Shown: positions 26,757 through 36,975, counted from the stretch's first letter. The stretch: 64,000 bases of DNA from JAIBJN01 sp963847985 (GCA_963847985.1 CAWKBS010000001.1:62001-126000); one strand, 5' to 3'. The notes: generated by a model from the letters alone, not told the origin. Numbers and translations are program-made.

Positions 26757-27596
26757 CTAGTTTCGACGGTCGCGGATCGTCTCGACCAGCTCGGCGAGCA
26801 CGGTCGTGTCGGCGGGGAGGCTCTCGAGGCGCTCGTTGACGCGTACCCGGGCCACGTCAGCCAGCTCGCGGGCGCGCTCGAGGCCGTGGAGCGAGACGTA
26901 CGTGACCTTGCCGGCGGCCTCGTCCTTGCCGGGAGTCTTCCCCAGTTCCTCGGCGGTCCCGGTCGCGTCGAGGATGTCGTCGACGATCTGGAAGAGCACG
27001 CCGAGCTCGTCGCCGAAGGCGCGCCACGGAGCCCGCTCCTCGTCCGAGAGGCCGACGACGGCGGTGGCGGTCGTGACGCCGGCGCGCAGCAGCCGACCGG
27101 TCTTGAGCGCGTGGAGCCGCCGCAGCCCGTCCCCGTCGAGCCCACCGTCGATGGTGACGTCGAGATACTGTCCGCCGATCATGCCGAGCGTCGCCTCGGC
27201 GAGCTCGCGCGCGACGGCGGGCGACGGGTAGCGCAGCGCGAGCCGGAACGCCTCGGCCAGGAGCGCGTCCCCGGCGAGGATGGCGACGTCCTCCCCGAAG
27301 CGGACGTGGGCGCTGGGCTGGCCCCGGCGGAGGTCGTCGTCGTCGAGCGCGGGCAGGTCGTCGTGCACGAGGCTGAAGGTGTGGACGAGCTCGAGCGAGC
27401 AGCCGGCCGGCAGGAGCTCGACCGGATCGCGGCCCAGCGCCTCGCCCGTCGCCAGGCACAGCACCGGGCGGATGCGCTTGCCCCCGCCGAGCAGCGAGTA
27501 GCGCAACGCCTCTTCCAGCCTTCCCAGCTCCTCGGCGAAAGGCAGCTCCGCGAGGAATGCCTCCGCCAGCTCGCGCAGGTCGTCAGGCCGACGCAT
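26757..27596 (-). CDS. ispA: short-chain polyprenyl (farnesyl/geranylgeranyl) diphosphate synthase
   Basis: A trans-isoprenyl diphosphate synthase, 279 residues. The first Asp-rich motif is HDDLPALDDDDLRRG (DDx4D, bacterial IspA type), the second DDILDATG, with GGKRIRPVL, TGRLLRAGVTT and FQIVDD. The motif form suggests a farnesyl or geranylgeranyl product, but chain length cannot be fixed from sequence alone. The ATG at 27596 has an AGGGAGG just upstream inside the end of the XseB-like gene, so translation is coupled. Confidence 0.93.
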   Translation of the reverse strand: MRRPDDLRELAEAFLAELPFAEELGRLEEALRYSLLGGGKRIRPVLCLATGEALGRDPVELLPAGCSLELVHTFSLVHDDLPALDDDDLRRGQPSAHVRFGEDVAILAGDALLAEAFRLALRYPSPAVARELAEATLGMIGGQYLDVTIDGGLDGDGLRRLHALKTGRLLRAGVTTATAVVGLSDEERAPWRAFGDELGVLFQIVDDILDATGTAEELGKTPGKDEAAGKVTYVSLHGLERARELADVARVRVNERLESLPADTTVLAELVETIRDRRN

Positions 27597-27777
27597 CCGC
27601 CTCCCTGCGCGCATGGTCCACCTCGGTCTGCACCTCCTTCGCCAGGTCGGCGAGCTCCTGGAGGATCTTGACCGCGCGCTCGGGGTCGTCCGCCGTCTCC
27701 AGCTCCGCTCGCGCCGCCTCGACCTTCTCGAGGAGCTCCTGGAGCCGCGCGACGGAGTCGGGCTGCTCGGTGCTCAC
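27583..27777 (-). CDS. small coiled-coil protein, possible XseB
   Basis: A 64-residue helical protein (SVARLQELLEKVEAARAELE, AVKILQELADLAKEVQTEVD). Its position right before an ispA-type gene and after nusB is where the exodeoxyribonuclease VII small subunit XseB usually lies, and the helical-hairpin pattern is compatible. The canonical XseB residues are not clear and no xseA is in the window, so the name is uncertain. The GTG overlaps the nusB stop (GTGA). Confidence 0.5.
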   Translation of the reverse strand: MSTEQPDSVARLQELLEKVEAARAELETADDPERAVKILQELADLAKEVQTEVDHARREADASA

Positions 27778-28150
27778 GTCTGCTGCGCCTCCCTAGCCAC
27801 CCTGCCGAGGATCCCGTTCACGAGGCGGCCGGCGTCCTCGCTCGCGTACCGCTTGGCGAGCGAGACGGCCTCGTCGATCGCCACCTCGACCGGAACGTCG
27901 CCGCGTTCGAGCTCGTAGAGGCCGAGGCGGACGACGTTCCGCTCGACCACGCCCAGCCGGTCGGCCGGCCACTCGTCGGAAGCGGCCGTGATGCGGGCGT
28001 CGAGCTCCTCGGCCTGCGCCGCGACGCCCTCGGCGAGCTCGAGCGCGAAGGGGTCGACCTCGCCGTCGTGCAGGCTCACGAGCGGCTGCGCGGTGAGATC
28101 CCACTGGTACAGGAGCTCGAGCGCCGTGCGACGCGCGGCGCGGCGGCTGC

Positions 28151-28154
<4 letters not shown>
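27774..28154 (-). CDS. nusB: transcription antitermination protein NusB
   Basis: NusB with S10 binds boxA RNA and helps rRNA antitermination. The 126 residues are all-helical, with RRAARRTALELLYQWDLT at the start and the conserved ERNVVRLGLYEL and PVEVAIDEAVSLAKRYASEDAGRLVNGILGRVAR. The ATG overlaps the accC stop (ATGA). Confidence 0.95.
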
Positions 28155-29515
<1,361 letters not shown>

Positions 29516-29562
29516 CGGCCGCTCGCTCTCGTCACGATCCCGCGCGGCTTTCGGCATAGCCC

Positions 29563-29638
29563 GCGCGCCACGTGCGCGGTTTTCACCGTTACGCTAGGAA
29601 GCGGGTGGTGGGAGAGGGGTGCCCCTAGTAGATAGGGG
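29563..29638. repeat. dispersed intergenic repeat, copy 3
   Basis: Copy 3 lies between the carboxyltransferase-AccB gene and accC. GCCACG (29567-29572), 17 bases, TACGCT (29590-29595), then the same G-rich core. CCCCTA (29622-29627) pairs perfectly with TAGGGG (29633-29638) around a five-base loop. On the minus strand this hairpin follows the fusion gene and is followed by a long G-free C/T-rich tract. Confidence 0.85.
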
Positions 29639-29651
29639 ACGCGGGACGCCA

Positions 29652-31469
29652 CTAGAGCGCGTCGAGCGGCCGGCCGTTCAGCGGCTCGAGCTCGAAGAGA
29701 AGGTCGCCGTACTGCACCGGGGCGGCGTTCTCGACGCACACGCGGCGGACGATGCCCTCGGAGTCGGCCTTCACCTCGTTCATCAGCTTCATCGCCTCGA
29801 GGATGCAGAGCGTCTGCCCGGACTCGACCGTGTCCCCCTCCTCGACGAACGGCGCCGCCCCCGGCTGCGGGGCGCGGTAGAACGTGCCGACCATGGGCGA
29901 CTCGACGCGGATGACGTCGTTCTGCGGCGGCTCGGTCGCGCCGCCCGGCTCCTCGTGCACGGGCGCGGTCGGAACGGGCCCCGACCCGCCGGAGACGTCG
30001 GCCCGCTCGTCCGTGCGGCGGACCGTGACGCGCATCTCCCCCTCCTCGATCGTCACCTCGCCGATGCCCGACTCCTGGACGACCCGGATGATCTCTCGTA
30101 GCCGCTCGGCCTCCCCGGGGGCGAGCCCCGCCGTCTCGGCCTCGTCGCGACGGCCGCGGGAGCGAACCGACCGGAGCAGCGGCTCCGCATCGTCGCCGTA
30201 GAGGGCGAGCAGGAGCAGCTCCTCCTCGCTCGCGGCCAGCCCCTCGGCATCCTCGCGGAGCTCTTCCAGCGCCTCCGGCGGCTCGTCCGCCCGCTCGATG
30301 CCGTCCCCGAGCAGCTCGATGGCCCGCCGCACCGTGGCGTCGACCTCAGCCGGAGGGGTGCCGTACCGCCCCTCCGCCAGGTCGCGCAGCTCGTCGACGA
30401 CGAATCGCCAGCGCTGGGCGGAGAGGACGTGGAGAAGCGCCTGCGATCCGATCACCTGACCGATCGGCGAGGCGAGTGGCGGCCAGCCGCACTCGCCGCG
30501 GATTCGCGTCAGCTCCTCGAGCACCTCGTCCAGCCGATCCTCCGAGCCGTGCTCGCGAAGCCGCACGTCGAGCTCCGCCACGAGCCCGGCGGGAAGGGTG
30601 TACTCGGCGGCGCGCACGGCGACGCGCGGGGAGAGCGGCGGCACCGGCTCGTCGCCGAGCGCCTCGTCGACCAGCTCGGACCCGCGCCACAGGACCTGGA
30701 GGTCGACGCCGGTGTCGAGACCGACGCCCGCGAGCGACTTCGTCAGCGCCTCGGCCGAGACCCGGTGGAGCGCGAGCGCGATCGGATAGAGCGCCACGGC
30801 GATCCGCTCGGCACCCGCGCGGACGGCCTCGATGGCCGCGGCCAGTCCGACGCCCCCGGCGCCCTGGCAGTGGAGCCCGACCGGGAGCCCGCTTGCCTCG
30901 CCCACGCGCTCGACCAGCTCCCGCGCCTGCGCGGGGTCGAGCGAGCTGGCCGGGTCGTGGATCAGGACGCGCGCTGCGCCCAGCTCGACCAGGCGGTGGG
31001 CGCGCTCGAGCAGCACCTCGGTCTCGCCGGTCGGGCCGGGGCTGTGGACGAGCCCGACCGAGAGCTCCTTGCCGGCATCGCGGATCGCGTCCGCGGCCTC
31101 CCGCAGGTTCGCCAGGTCGTTCAGGGGGTCGTGCAGGCGGAAGACGTCGATGCCGCTTCCCGCCGCGCTGGCGACGAACCGGCGCACGAGATCGCCCGAG
31201 ACCGGCCGCGAGCCGACGAGGAACCGCCCGCGCAGCGCCATCCCGAGCGGCGTCGAGCAACGCGCGCGGATCGACCGGATCCGCTCCCACGGGCTCTCGA
31301 CGCCGCGCCGCACTGCCGCGTCGAAGCAGCCGCCCCCGGAGACCTCGAGGCAGGCGAACCCGGCCTTGTCCAGCTCGGCCGCGAGCTCGTAGAGCCCCGC
31401 CGCCGAGACGCGGCCCGCGAGCGGCTCCTGCGAGAGGAGGCGGATCGTCGTGTCGACGAGCTGGGGCAT
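29652..31469 (-). CDS. degenerate biotin-dependent carboxyltransferase fused to AccB
   Basis: A 605-residue fusion. Residues 1-240 align with the pyruvate carboxylase/oxaloacetate decarboxylase carboxyltransferase barrel (ELDKAGFACLEVSGGGCFD, TPLGMALRGRFLVG, GIDVFRLHDPLND). Residues 300-460 resemble the PYC/OADA conserved domain. Residues 465-500 match the AccB start (LREIIRVVQESGIGEVTIEEGE). The C-terminus is a biotinyl domain with the biotin Lys in EAMKLMN. In the barrel the carbamylated Lys of IKD is His171 (IHD), and the HTH metal ligands read H200-C-Q202. So the biotin carrier should work with the adjacent AccC, but the barrel is probably not a normal carboxyltransferase. Confidence 0.85.
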   Translation of the reverse strand: MPQLVDTTIRLLSQEPLAGRVSAAGLYELAAELDKAGFACLEVSGGGCFDAAVRRGVESPWERIRSIRARCSTPLGMALRGRFLVGSRPVSGDLVRRFVASAAGSGIDVFRLHDPLNDLANLREAADAIRDAGKELSVGLVHSPGPTGETEVLLERAHRLVELGAARVLIHDPASSLDPAQARELVERVGEASGLPVGLHCQGAGGVGLAAAIEAVRAGAERIAVALYPIALALHRVSAEALTKSLAGVGLDTGVDLQVLWRGSELVDEALGDEPVPPLSPRVAVRAAEYTLPAGLVAELDVRLREHGSEDRLDEVLEELTRIRGECGWPPLASPIGQVIGSQALLHVLSAQRWRFVVDELRDLAEGRYGTPPAEVDATVRRAIELLGDGIERADEPPEALEELREDAEGLAASEEELLLLALYGDDAEPLLRSVRSRGRRDEAETAGLAPGEAERLREIIRVVQESGIGEVTIEEGEMRVTVRRTDERADVSGGSGPVPTAPVHEEPGGATEPPQNDVIRVESPMVGTFYRAPQPGAAPFVEEGDTVESGQTLCILEAMKLMNEVKADSEGIVRRVCVENAAPVQYGDLLFELEPLNGRPLDAL

Positions 31470-31532
31470 CGCCTAGCGCTCCCCCAGCGTGATGTTGCTG
31501 TGCCTGTGCGTGTGTCGCCTGGGAGGGCACTG

Positions 31533-32099
31533 CTATGCCCGCGAGATGTAGCGGCGCTCGCGGGTGTCGACCTTGATGCGGTCGCCGATGTTGACGAAGA
31601 GCGGAACCTGCACGACGGCCCCCGTCTCCAGGGTCGCCGGCTTGGTCACGTTCGAGACCGTGTCGCCCCGGACGCCCGGCTCGGTCTCGCTGACCGCGAG
31701 CTCCACCGACGCGGGTAGCTGCACGCCAGCCGGGCTCCCGTCGACGACGAGAAGCTGCACAGAGGAGGACGGCTGCAGGAAGTCGAGCTCCTCCGCGACG
31801 TCGCCGCGCGGGAGCGTGAGCTGCTCGTACGTCTCCTCGTCCATGAAGATGACGTCGTCGCCGGCGTCGTAGAGGTACTGCACGTTCTTCGTCTCCGTGC
31901 GGATCCGCGGCATCTTCTCGCCCGCGCGGAACGTCTTGTCGACGACGGCGCCGGTGCCGACGCTCTTCAGCTTCGTCCGGACGAAGGCGCCGCCCTTGCC
32001 GGGCTTCACGTGCTGGAACTCGACGATACGCCAGATCTGGCCGTCGACCTCGACGTGCATTCCGTTCTTGAACTGGTTGGTGGAAACCGTCTCGGCCAC
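31533..32099 (-). CDS. efp: elongation factor P
   Basis: EF-P rescues ribosomes stalled at polyproline. The 188 residues have three beta-barrel domains; domain I carries the loop FQHVKPGKGGAFVRTKLK with the Lys that is modified in many bacteria. Domain III ends VQVPLFVNIGDRIKVDTRERRYISR. The GTG at 32099 is eight bases after TAGAAT (32108-32113), so it may have its own leaderless promoter inside the pepP end. The proline-rich protein encoded at 44391-45191 is an obvious EF-P client. Confidence 0.97.
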   Translation of the reverse strand: MAETVSTNQFKNGMHVEVDGQIWRIVEFQHVKPGKGGAFVRTKLKSVGTGAVVDKTFRAGEKMPRIRTETKNVQYLYDAGDDVIFMDEETYEQLTLPRGDVAEELDFLQPSSSVQLLVVDGSPAGVQLPASVELAVSETEPGVRGDTVSNVTKPATLETGAVVQVPLFVNIGDRIKVDTRERRYISRA

Positions 32100-32110
32100 G
32101 GCGGGGGATT

Positions 32111-33169
32111 CTAGTCGAGGGTCAGTAGGTCTTTGGTGAAGCCGGTCAGGACCTCGGGGCCGCTCTGGCCCACGACGACGAGGTCCTCGATCCGCACGCC
32201 GCCCTTGCCCGCCAGGTACACACCCGGTTCCACGGTGACGACGTTGCGCTCGGCGAGCGTGTCCGGCGAGGTCGGGCGCAGCACCGGCTGCTCGTGCACC
32301 TCGAGGCCGACCCCGTGGCCGAGGCCGTGCAGGACCGGGGCGAGCCCGGACTCCTCGATCCGGGTGCGCGCGATCCCGTCGAGGTCGGAGGCGGAGGCGC
32401 CGGAGCGCACGGCCGCGAGCGAGGTCTCCTGGGCGGCCCGGCACAGCGCGTAGGCGCGCTGGAGCTCCTCGGGCAGGGGGCCCGTCGCGAAGGTTCGCGT
32501 GCAGTCGGAGCAGTACCCGCCGACCTCGGCGCCGGCGTCGACGATCACGGTCTCGCCCACGCCGATCCGCCGGCTGCCGGGACTGTGGTGCGGGAGGGCC
32601 GAGTTCGGGCCGGAGGCGACGATCACCGGGAACGCCGTGCCCTCTGCGCCCTCCTCGCGCAGCGTCTGCTCGAACCACCACGCGACCTCCGCCTCGGAGC
32701 GGCCGACGAGCGACTCCCTCACAAGCCGCTCGTACACGGCATCGGTGACGCGCGCCGCCCGGCGGATCGCCTCGAGCTCGCCCTCCTCCTTGACCGCGCG
32801 GAGCCGCGCGACGACCTCGGTCGTGGGCAGGAGCGCGGCCCCTCCGCTCTGCAGAGCCTGGTGCCCGGCGACGGTCACGTGGTCGGCTTCGAAGGCGACC
32901 GGTGCCTCGGCGAACTCGTCGAGGCGGTCGCCGAGCCAGCTGAGCAGGTCGCGGTCGGCCTGGACGACCTCGACGCCCTCGAGCGCCGCGGCGGACTCCA
33001 CGTACCGGCCGTCGGTGGCGACGACCAGGCGGTCGGGGCCGACGGCCAGCGCGGCGTTCGAGCTCTCGAAGCCCGTGAGGTAGCGGACGTTGACCGGCCG
33101 CGTGACGAGGAAGCTGCCGGCCCCGAGCTCCGGCAGGGTGGCGCGGAGGCGCGCGATCCGATCGCTCAT
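32111..33169 (-). CDS. pepP: M24 family Xaa-Pro aminopeptidase/dipeptidase
   Basis: Cleaves an N-terminal residue before proline. The 352 residues have an N-terminal creatinase-like domain (SFLVTRPVNVRYLTGFESSNAAL) and the pita-bread metallopeptidase fold, with metal residues in VIVDAGAEVGGYCSDCTRTF (Asp, Asp), HGLGHGVGLEVHEQP (His), VVTVEPGVYL (Glu) and GVRIEDLVVV (Glu). The start overlaps the aroQ stop. pepP-efp is a conserved pair in actinobacteria. Confidence 0.95.
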   Translation of the reverse strand: MSDRIARLRATLPELGAGSFLVTRPVNVRYLTGFESSNAALAVGPDRLVVATDGRYVESAAALEGVEVVQADRDLLSWLGDRLDEFAEAPVAFEADHVTVAGHQALQSGGAALLPTTEVVARLRAVKEEGELEAIRRAARVTDAVYERLVRESLVGRSEAEVAWWFEQTLREEGAEGTAFPVIVASGPNSALPHHSPGSRRIGVGETVIVDAGAEVGGYCSDCTRTFATGPLPEELQRAYALCRAAQETSLAAVRSGASASDLDGIARTRIEESGLAPVLHGLGHGVGLEVHEQPVLRPTSPDTLAERNVVTVEPGVYLAGKGGVRIEDLVVVGQSGPEVLTGFTKDLLTLD

Positions 33170-33594
33170 ACCTGCTCCTTGAGGTAGGCGAGCGCTTCGC
33201 GGTAGCCGTCAGGGCCCTTCCCGATGATCCGGTGGGAAACAACGTCCGCGACGACCGAGTTCCGGCGCCACTCCTCACGCTCTTCGATGTTCGAGAGATG
33301 CACCTCCACCACCGGCACGGAGCAGAGCTCGAGCGCGTCGCGAATGGCGTAGCTGTAGTGCGACCAGGCCCCCGGGTTGACGATCAGCCCCTCGGCCCAG
33401 CCGCGCGCGTCGTGACACCACTCGACGTACTGGCCCTCGTGGTTGGTCTGGAAGCAGCGGGCCGTGAACCCGAGCTCGCGTGCCCAGCCGTAGATGCGGG
33501 TCTCGAGCTCGCCGAGGCCGAGGCCGCCGTAGAGCTCCGGGTCGCGGTCGCCGAGGAAGTCGAGATTGACCCCGTTCAGGACGGCGACCTGCAC
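33166..33594 (-). CDS. aroQ: type II 3-dehydroquinate dehydratase
   Basis: Third step of the shikimate pathway. The 142 residues show the dodecameric type II signature: VLNGVNLDFLGDRDPELYG (active-site Tyr/Asn), QTNHEGQYVEW, VNPGAWSHYSYAIRDAL and VEVHLSNIEERE with the catalytic His. It begins with GTG at 33594, only six bases after TAGACT (33601-33606), so it should start a leaderless aroQ-pepP transcript. A gap of about 137 bases separates it from aroKB. Confidence 0.96.
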   Translation of the reverse strand: MQVAVLNGVNLDFLGDRDPELYGGLGLGELETRIYGWARELGFTARCFQTNHEGQYVEWCHDARGWAEGLIVNPGAWSHYSYAIRDALELCSVPVVEVHLSNIEEREEWRRNSVVADVVSHRIIGKGPDGYREALAYLKEQV

Positions 33595-33600
33595 GCGGCG

Positions 33601-33606
33601 AGTCTA
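33601..33606 (-). promoter_or_regulatory. -10 box of aroQ, TAGACT
   Basis: TAGACT on the minus strand, six bases before the GTG of aroQ, which would make the start codon the first transcribed bases. It sits in the only sizeable gap of the shikimate cluster. Confidence 0.5.
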
Positions 33607-33731
33607 CTGCCGGCCGTCGCCCGGGAGGTTCGGCAGGCTGAGAGCGCGGTGCCGAGGGCCGCCACGGCTCCCGGCCACCACGCTCTCGTCGAGACCACCC
33701 TGTCGAATGTGACGGCTGAGGTGCCCGCCGG

Positions 33732-35051
33732 TTAGCGGGCGAGCGCGGCGAGCGCGGCGCGGGCGTCGGCGTCCGCGACCGTGGTCATGACGGGCTTTCC
33801 CGGCTCGTCGAGCAGGACGAAGACGCCCTCGCCCTTCTTGTCTCGCTTGAGCGCCGCCCACGCGACGTCGAGGTCGATCTCCACCGGCTCCGGGCGCAGG
33901 ATCTCCTTGACCGCGTCGGTCGGCTGCCCGGAGAGCCGCAGCGCCGCGAGCAGCCCGAGCGCGACGGCCTGGCCGTGGGAGACGCGATAGCCGGACCCGG
34001 CTTCCAGCGCGTGCGCGAAGGTGTGCCCGAGGTTCAGCCAGGCGCGCCGGCCCTCGGTTTCGTACGGATCGGAGAGGACGACGCCGGCCTTGTACGCGGC
34101 GCACGCAGCGATCATCTCCTCCTCCGGAAGCTCCCAGACCTCGCGGCCCGCGAGCAGGCCGGTCTTGACCACCTCGGCCATGCCGGCCCGGCGCTCGTGC
34201 TCCGGAAGGGTCGTGAGGAGGTCGGGATCGATAAGGACTGCTTCCGGGAAGTGGAACGCCCCCGCCAGGTTCTTCCCGTCCGCGGTGTTGATCCCCGTCT
34301 TGCCGCCGATGGCCGCGTCCACCTGGCCGGTGAGCGTCGTCGGGACGGCGATCCACGGGATCCCGCGCAGGTAGCTGGCGGCGACGAAGCCCGCGACGTC
34401 GGTTGTCGAGCCGCCGCCGAAGGCGACGATCGTCCCGTCGCGGCCGAGCGCCAGCTCGGCCCACAGCCGCTCGACGACGGCGAGCGTCTTGGCCGCCTCC
34501 CCGGCGGGCAGGCGATGAACCGGCCCGCCGGCAGGCGCCGGGTGGAGCTCGAGGACGCGCTCGTCGCCCAGGATCGCGGCCGGCCCGGCCGTCGCAGCGC
34601 GGCCGCCGAGCACGACCCCGAGGCCGGCCAGGAGAACGCCGTCGGCGTCGCGGGCCACCGCGTCAGCAGCCTCCGCATATGCCTGCTGGCGCGTCGCGTA
34701 GAGCTTGCGGAAGTCGTTCTCCCGCCGGGCGAGCGGTCGGTCGGAGCCCCGCACGCGCCCCCACGCGGTCTCCACGTCGACGTCCAGGAAGACCGTGAAC
34801 GCCCGGGCCCCGAGCCGTTCGCGGTTCAGCGGCGAAAGGACCGTGCCGCCGCCGAGCGCGATCACCGCGTCCGGCCCGGCCAGCGCCTCGGCCAGGATGC
34901 CCTCTTCGAGCCGCCTGAACTCGGGCTCGCCGCGCTCGAACAGCTCGGGAATGGGCCCGTGCCGCCGCTCGATCAGCCGGTCGAGGTCCACGAACGGCCG
35001 GGCGGTCAGCTCGGCGACGCGCGCCCCGGCCGTGGACTTGCCGGCGCCCAT
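33732..35051 (-). CDS. aroKB: shikimate kinase / 3-dehydroquinate synthase fusion
   Basis: One frame of 439 residues joins two shikimate enzymes that are separate in most bacteria. Residues 1-150 are shikimate kinase (MGAGKSTAGARVAE, FVDLDRLIERR, PEFRRLEEGILAE, ALGGGTVL, RPLARR). Residues 170-439 are dehydroquinate synthase (AFGGGSTTDVAGFVAASYLRGIP, GGKTGINTADGKN, AEVVKTGLL, LNLGHTFAHALE). The ATG at 35051 cuts off the first Gly and Phe of the kinase P-loop and its beta strand: the frame upstream reads RHLALAGF, as in homologues, but holds only a CTG (35093) as a possible start. The real start is probably upstream of 35051, overlapping aroC. Confidence 0.93.
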   Translation of the reverse strand: MGAGKSTAGARVAELTARPFVDLDRLIERRHGPIPELFERGEPEFRRLEEGILAEALAGPDAVIALGGGTVLSPLNRERLGARAFTVFLDVDVETAWGRVRGSDRPLARRENDFRKLYATRQQAYAEAADAVARDADGVLLAGLGVVLGGRAATAGPAAILGDERVLELHPAPAGGPVHRLPAGEAAKTLAVVERLWAELALGRDGTIVAFGGGSTTDVAGFVAASYLRGIPWIAVPTTLTGQVDAAIGGKTGINTADGKNLAGAFHFPEAVLIDPDLLTTLPEHERRAGMAEVVKTGLLAGREVWELPEEEMIAACAAYKAGVVLSDPYETEGRRAWLNLGHTFAHALEAGSGYRVSHGQAVALGLLAALRLSGQPTDAVKEILRPEPVEIDLDVAWAALKRDKKGEGVFVLLDEPGKPVMTTVADADARAALAALAR

Positions 35052-35077
35052 GAAGCCGGCGAGCGCGAGGTGCCGCG

Positions 35078-36157
35078 CTAGCGCGCCGACCAGGGGATCC
35101 GCTCCACGTACGCGCGCCAGGCGGCGACGAAGTCCGCGAGCGCGTCGCCGCCGAACTTCTCCTTCGCGGCGCGCGCCAGCTCAAAGGCGACGCAGGCCTC
35201 GGCGACCACGGCGAGCGCCTCGACGGCGGCGACGTCGGAGCGCTCGACGAGCGCGTTCGCGGCCTCGCCGGTCTCGAGATCGGCCGAGCGGAGCGGCTTC
35301 ATCAGCGTCGGCAGCGGCTTCATGGCCGCGCGGACGACGATGTCCTCGCCGTTCGAGATCCCCGCCTCGATCCCGCCTGCGCGGTTCGTCTCGCGGTGAT
35401 ACCCCTGGGCGTCGCGGAGGATCTCGTCGTGGGCGGCCGAGCCGCGGAGCGCCGCGAGCCCGAAGCCCTCGCCGATCTCCACGCCCTTCACCGCCTGCGT
35501 GCCCATGAGCGTCCAGGCGAGGCGCGCGTCGAGCCGCTCCTCCTTCGTCGCGTAGGAGCCGAGCCCGGGCGGGACGCCGCGCGCGCGCACCTCGACCACC
35601 CCGCCGACAGTGTCGCGGTCGGCCCGCGCGAGGTCGATCTTCTCCTCCAGCTCCTCGGTGGCGACGCTGCTCTCGACCTCGACGTCGATCTCGCGCAGGA
35701 GCGCCTTTGCCGCTCCGCCCGCAGCGACGATCGCCGCAGTGTGCCGGGCGCTCGCGCGCTCGAGCGCGTTGCGAACGTCGTCGTGCCCGTACTTCATGAC
35801 CCCCGCGAGGTCGGCGTGGCCCGGCCGCGGCAGGGTCACCGCGTCCTTGCCCTTGCCGGACGGCTCGCCCTCGGGCGGCCAGGGGCTCATCCCCCACGTC
35901 CAGTTCTTGTGGTCGCGGTTCCTGACGACGAGCGCGAGCGGCGTCCCGAGCGTTCGCCCGTGCCGCAGGCCCGCGAGCACTTCCACCTCGTCGGTCTCGA
36001 TCTGCTGTCGCGGCGAGCGTCCGTACCCCTGCTGGCGCCGCCGCAGGTCGCCCTCGATCCGCTCCCGCTCCAGCAGCAGCCCGGCCGGCAGCCCGGTGAC
36101 GATGGCGACCAGCCCCGGGCCGTGCGACTCCCCCGCGGTGGTGAGCGTGAGCGTCAT
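35078..36157 (-). CDS. aroC: chorismate synthase
   Basis: FMN-dependent last step to chorismate. The 359 residues have all three family signatures: TTAGESHGPGLVAIV at the start, RASARHTAAIVAAGGAAKALL in the middle and GIEAGISNGEDIVVRAAMKPLPT near the C-terminus; also RQQGYGRSPRQQIE and RPGHADLAG. The ATG overlaps the aroE stop (ATGA). Confidence 0.98.
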   Translation of the reverse strand: MTLTLTTAGESHGPGLVAIVTGLPAGLLLERERIEGDLRRRQQGYGRSPRQQIETDEVEVLAGLRHGRTLGTPLALVVRNRDHKNWTWGMSPWPPEGEPSGKGKDAVTLPRPGHADLAGVMKYGHDDVRNALERASARHTAAIVAAGGAAKALLREIDVEVESSVATEELEEKIDLARADRDTVGGVVEVRARGVPPGLGSYATKEERLDARLAWTLMGTQAVKGVEIGEGFGLAALRGSAAHDEILRDAQGYHRETNRAGGIEAGISNGEDIVVRAAMKPLPTLMKPLRSADLETGEAANALVERSDVAAVEALAVVAEACVAFELARAAKEKFGGDALADFVAAWRAYVERIPWSAR

Positions 36158-36975
36158 GCGGGAAGACTACGAACTGCGCGCTCCATAACCTCTTTCGACG
36201 CCGGCATCCCTGTCCAGCGCTCGAAGGAGAGGGCGCCTTGCGCGACGAGGACGTCCAGGCCGTCCACGACTCGCCGGCAGCCGGCCGTGCGCGCCGCGGC
36301 CACGAGCGCCGTGTCGCCGCCGCCGGGGCGATAGCCAAGGTCGACGACCTGGTCGACACCGCCGAGCTCCACGAGCGGGTCGTCGAGCACCGGGGTCGCA
36401 TTGAGGACGAGGTCGGCGTCGCCGGCGGTCGGCGGCCAGGCCTCGTCGGCCTCGACCGCGCGCCCCGGCGCGAGGGTGCGCAGGCGCGCGGCGAGCGCGT
36501 GCGCGCGCTCGGGCGAACGGGCCGCGACCCGGAGCGACGCACAGCCCGCGTCGACGAGCGCGGTCGCGACGGCCTGGGCCGCGCCGCCGGCGCCCAGGAC
36601 GAGCGCCCGCGCTCCCTCGGCTTCGACCGCATCGGTGACCGCCCGCCCGTCCGTCGACGAGCCCTGCACGCGGCCGTCGCGGATGACGAGGGTGTTCACC
36701 GAGCCCGCCCGCTCGGCCACCTCGTCGAGCTCGTCGCAATACGCGAGCACGCCGGTCTTGTGCGGGATCGTGACGTTGGCCCCGGCGAAGCCGAGCGCGA
36801 CGAGCCCGGCCACGGCCTCTTCCAGCCGCTCGGGCTCGACCCCCAGCGCGACGTAGGCCCAGTCGAGCCCGGCCGCGGCGAACGCGGCGTTCTGCATCGG
36901 AGGCGAGAGCGAGTCCCTGAGCGGATGGCGGAGGAGGCCGACGAGCGTCGTCGTGCCGCTCAGAGCTCTCAACAC
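36154..36975 (-). CDS. aroE: shikimate dehydrogenase
   Basis: NADPH-dependent reduction of 3-dehydroshikimate. The 273 residues have the shikimate site (SLSPPMQNAAF, where His is more usual than Gln), the catalytic Lys and following residues in NVTIPHKTGVL, SVNTLV, STDGRAV and the nucleotide loop LVLGAGGAAQAVATALVDAG. The start is GTG at 36975 or TTG at 36972; the latter overlaps the mltG stop (TTGA). Confidence 0.94.
   Translation of the reverse strand: MLRALSGTTTLVGLLRHPLRDSLSPPMQNAAFAAAGLDWAYVALGVEPERLEEAVAGLVALGFAGANVTIPHKTGVLAYCDELDEVAERAGSVNTLVIRDGRVQGSSTDGRAVTDAVEAEGARALVLGAGGAAQAVATALVDAGCASLRVAARSPERAHALAARLRTLAPGRAVEADEAWPPTAGDADLVLNATPVLDDPLVELGGVDQVVDLGYRPGGGDTALVAAARTAGCRRVVDGLDVLVAQGALSFERWTGMPASKEVMERAVRSLPA

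Noticed and set aside
27583..27777. Calling the 64-residue gene xseB with confidence.
   Set aside because: Position and helical pattern fit, but diagnostic residues and an adjacent xseA are missing, so only a tentative label is given.
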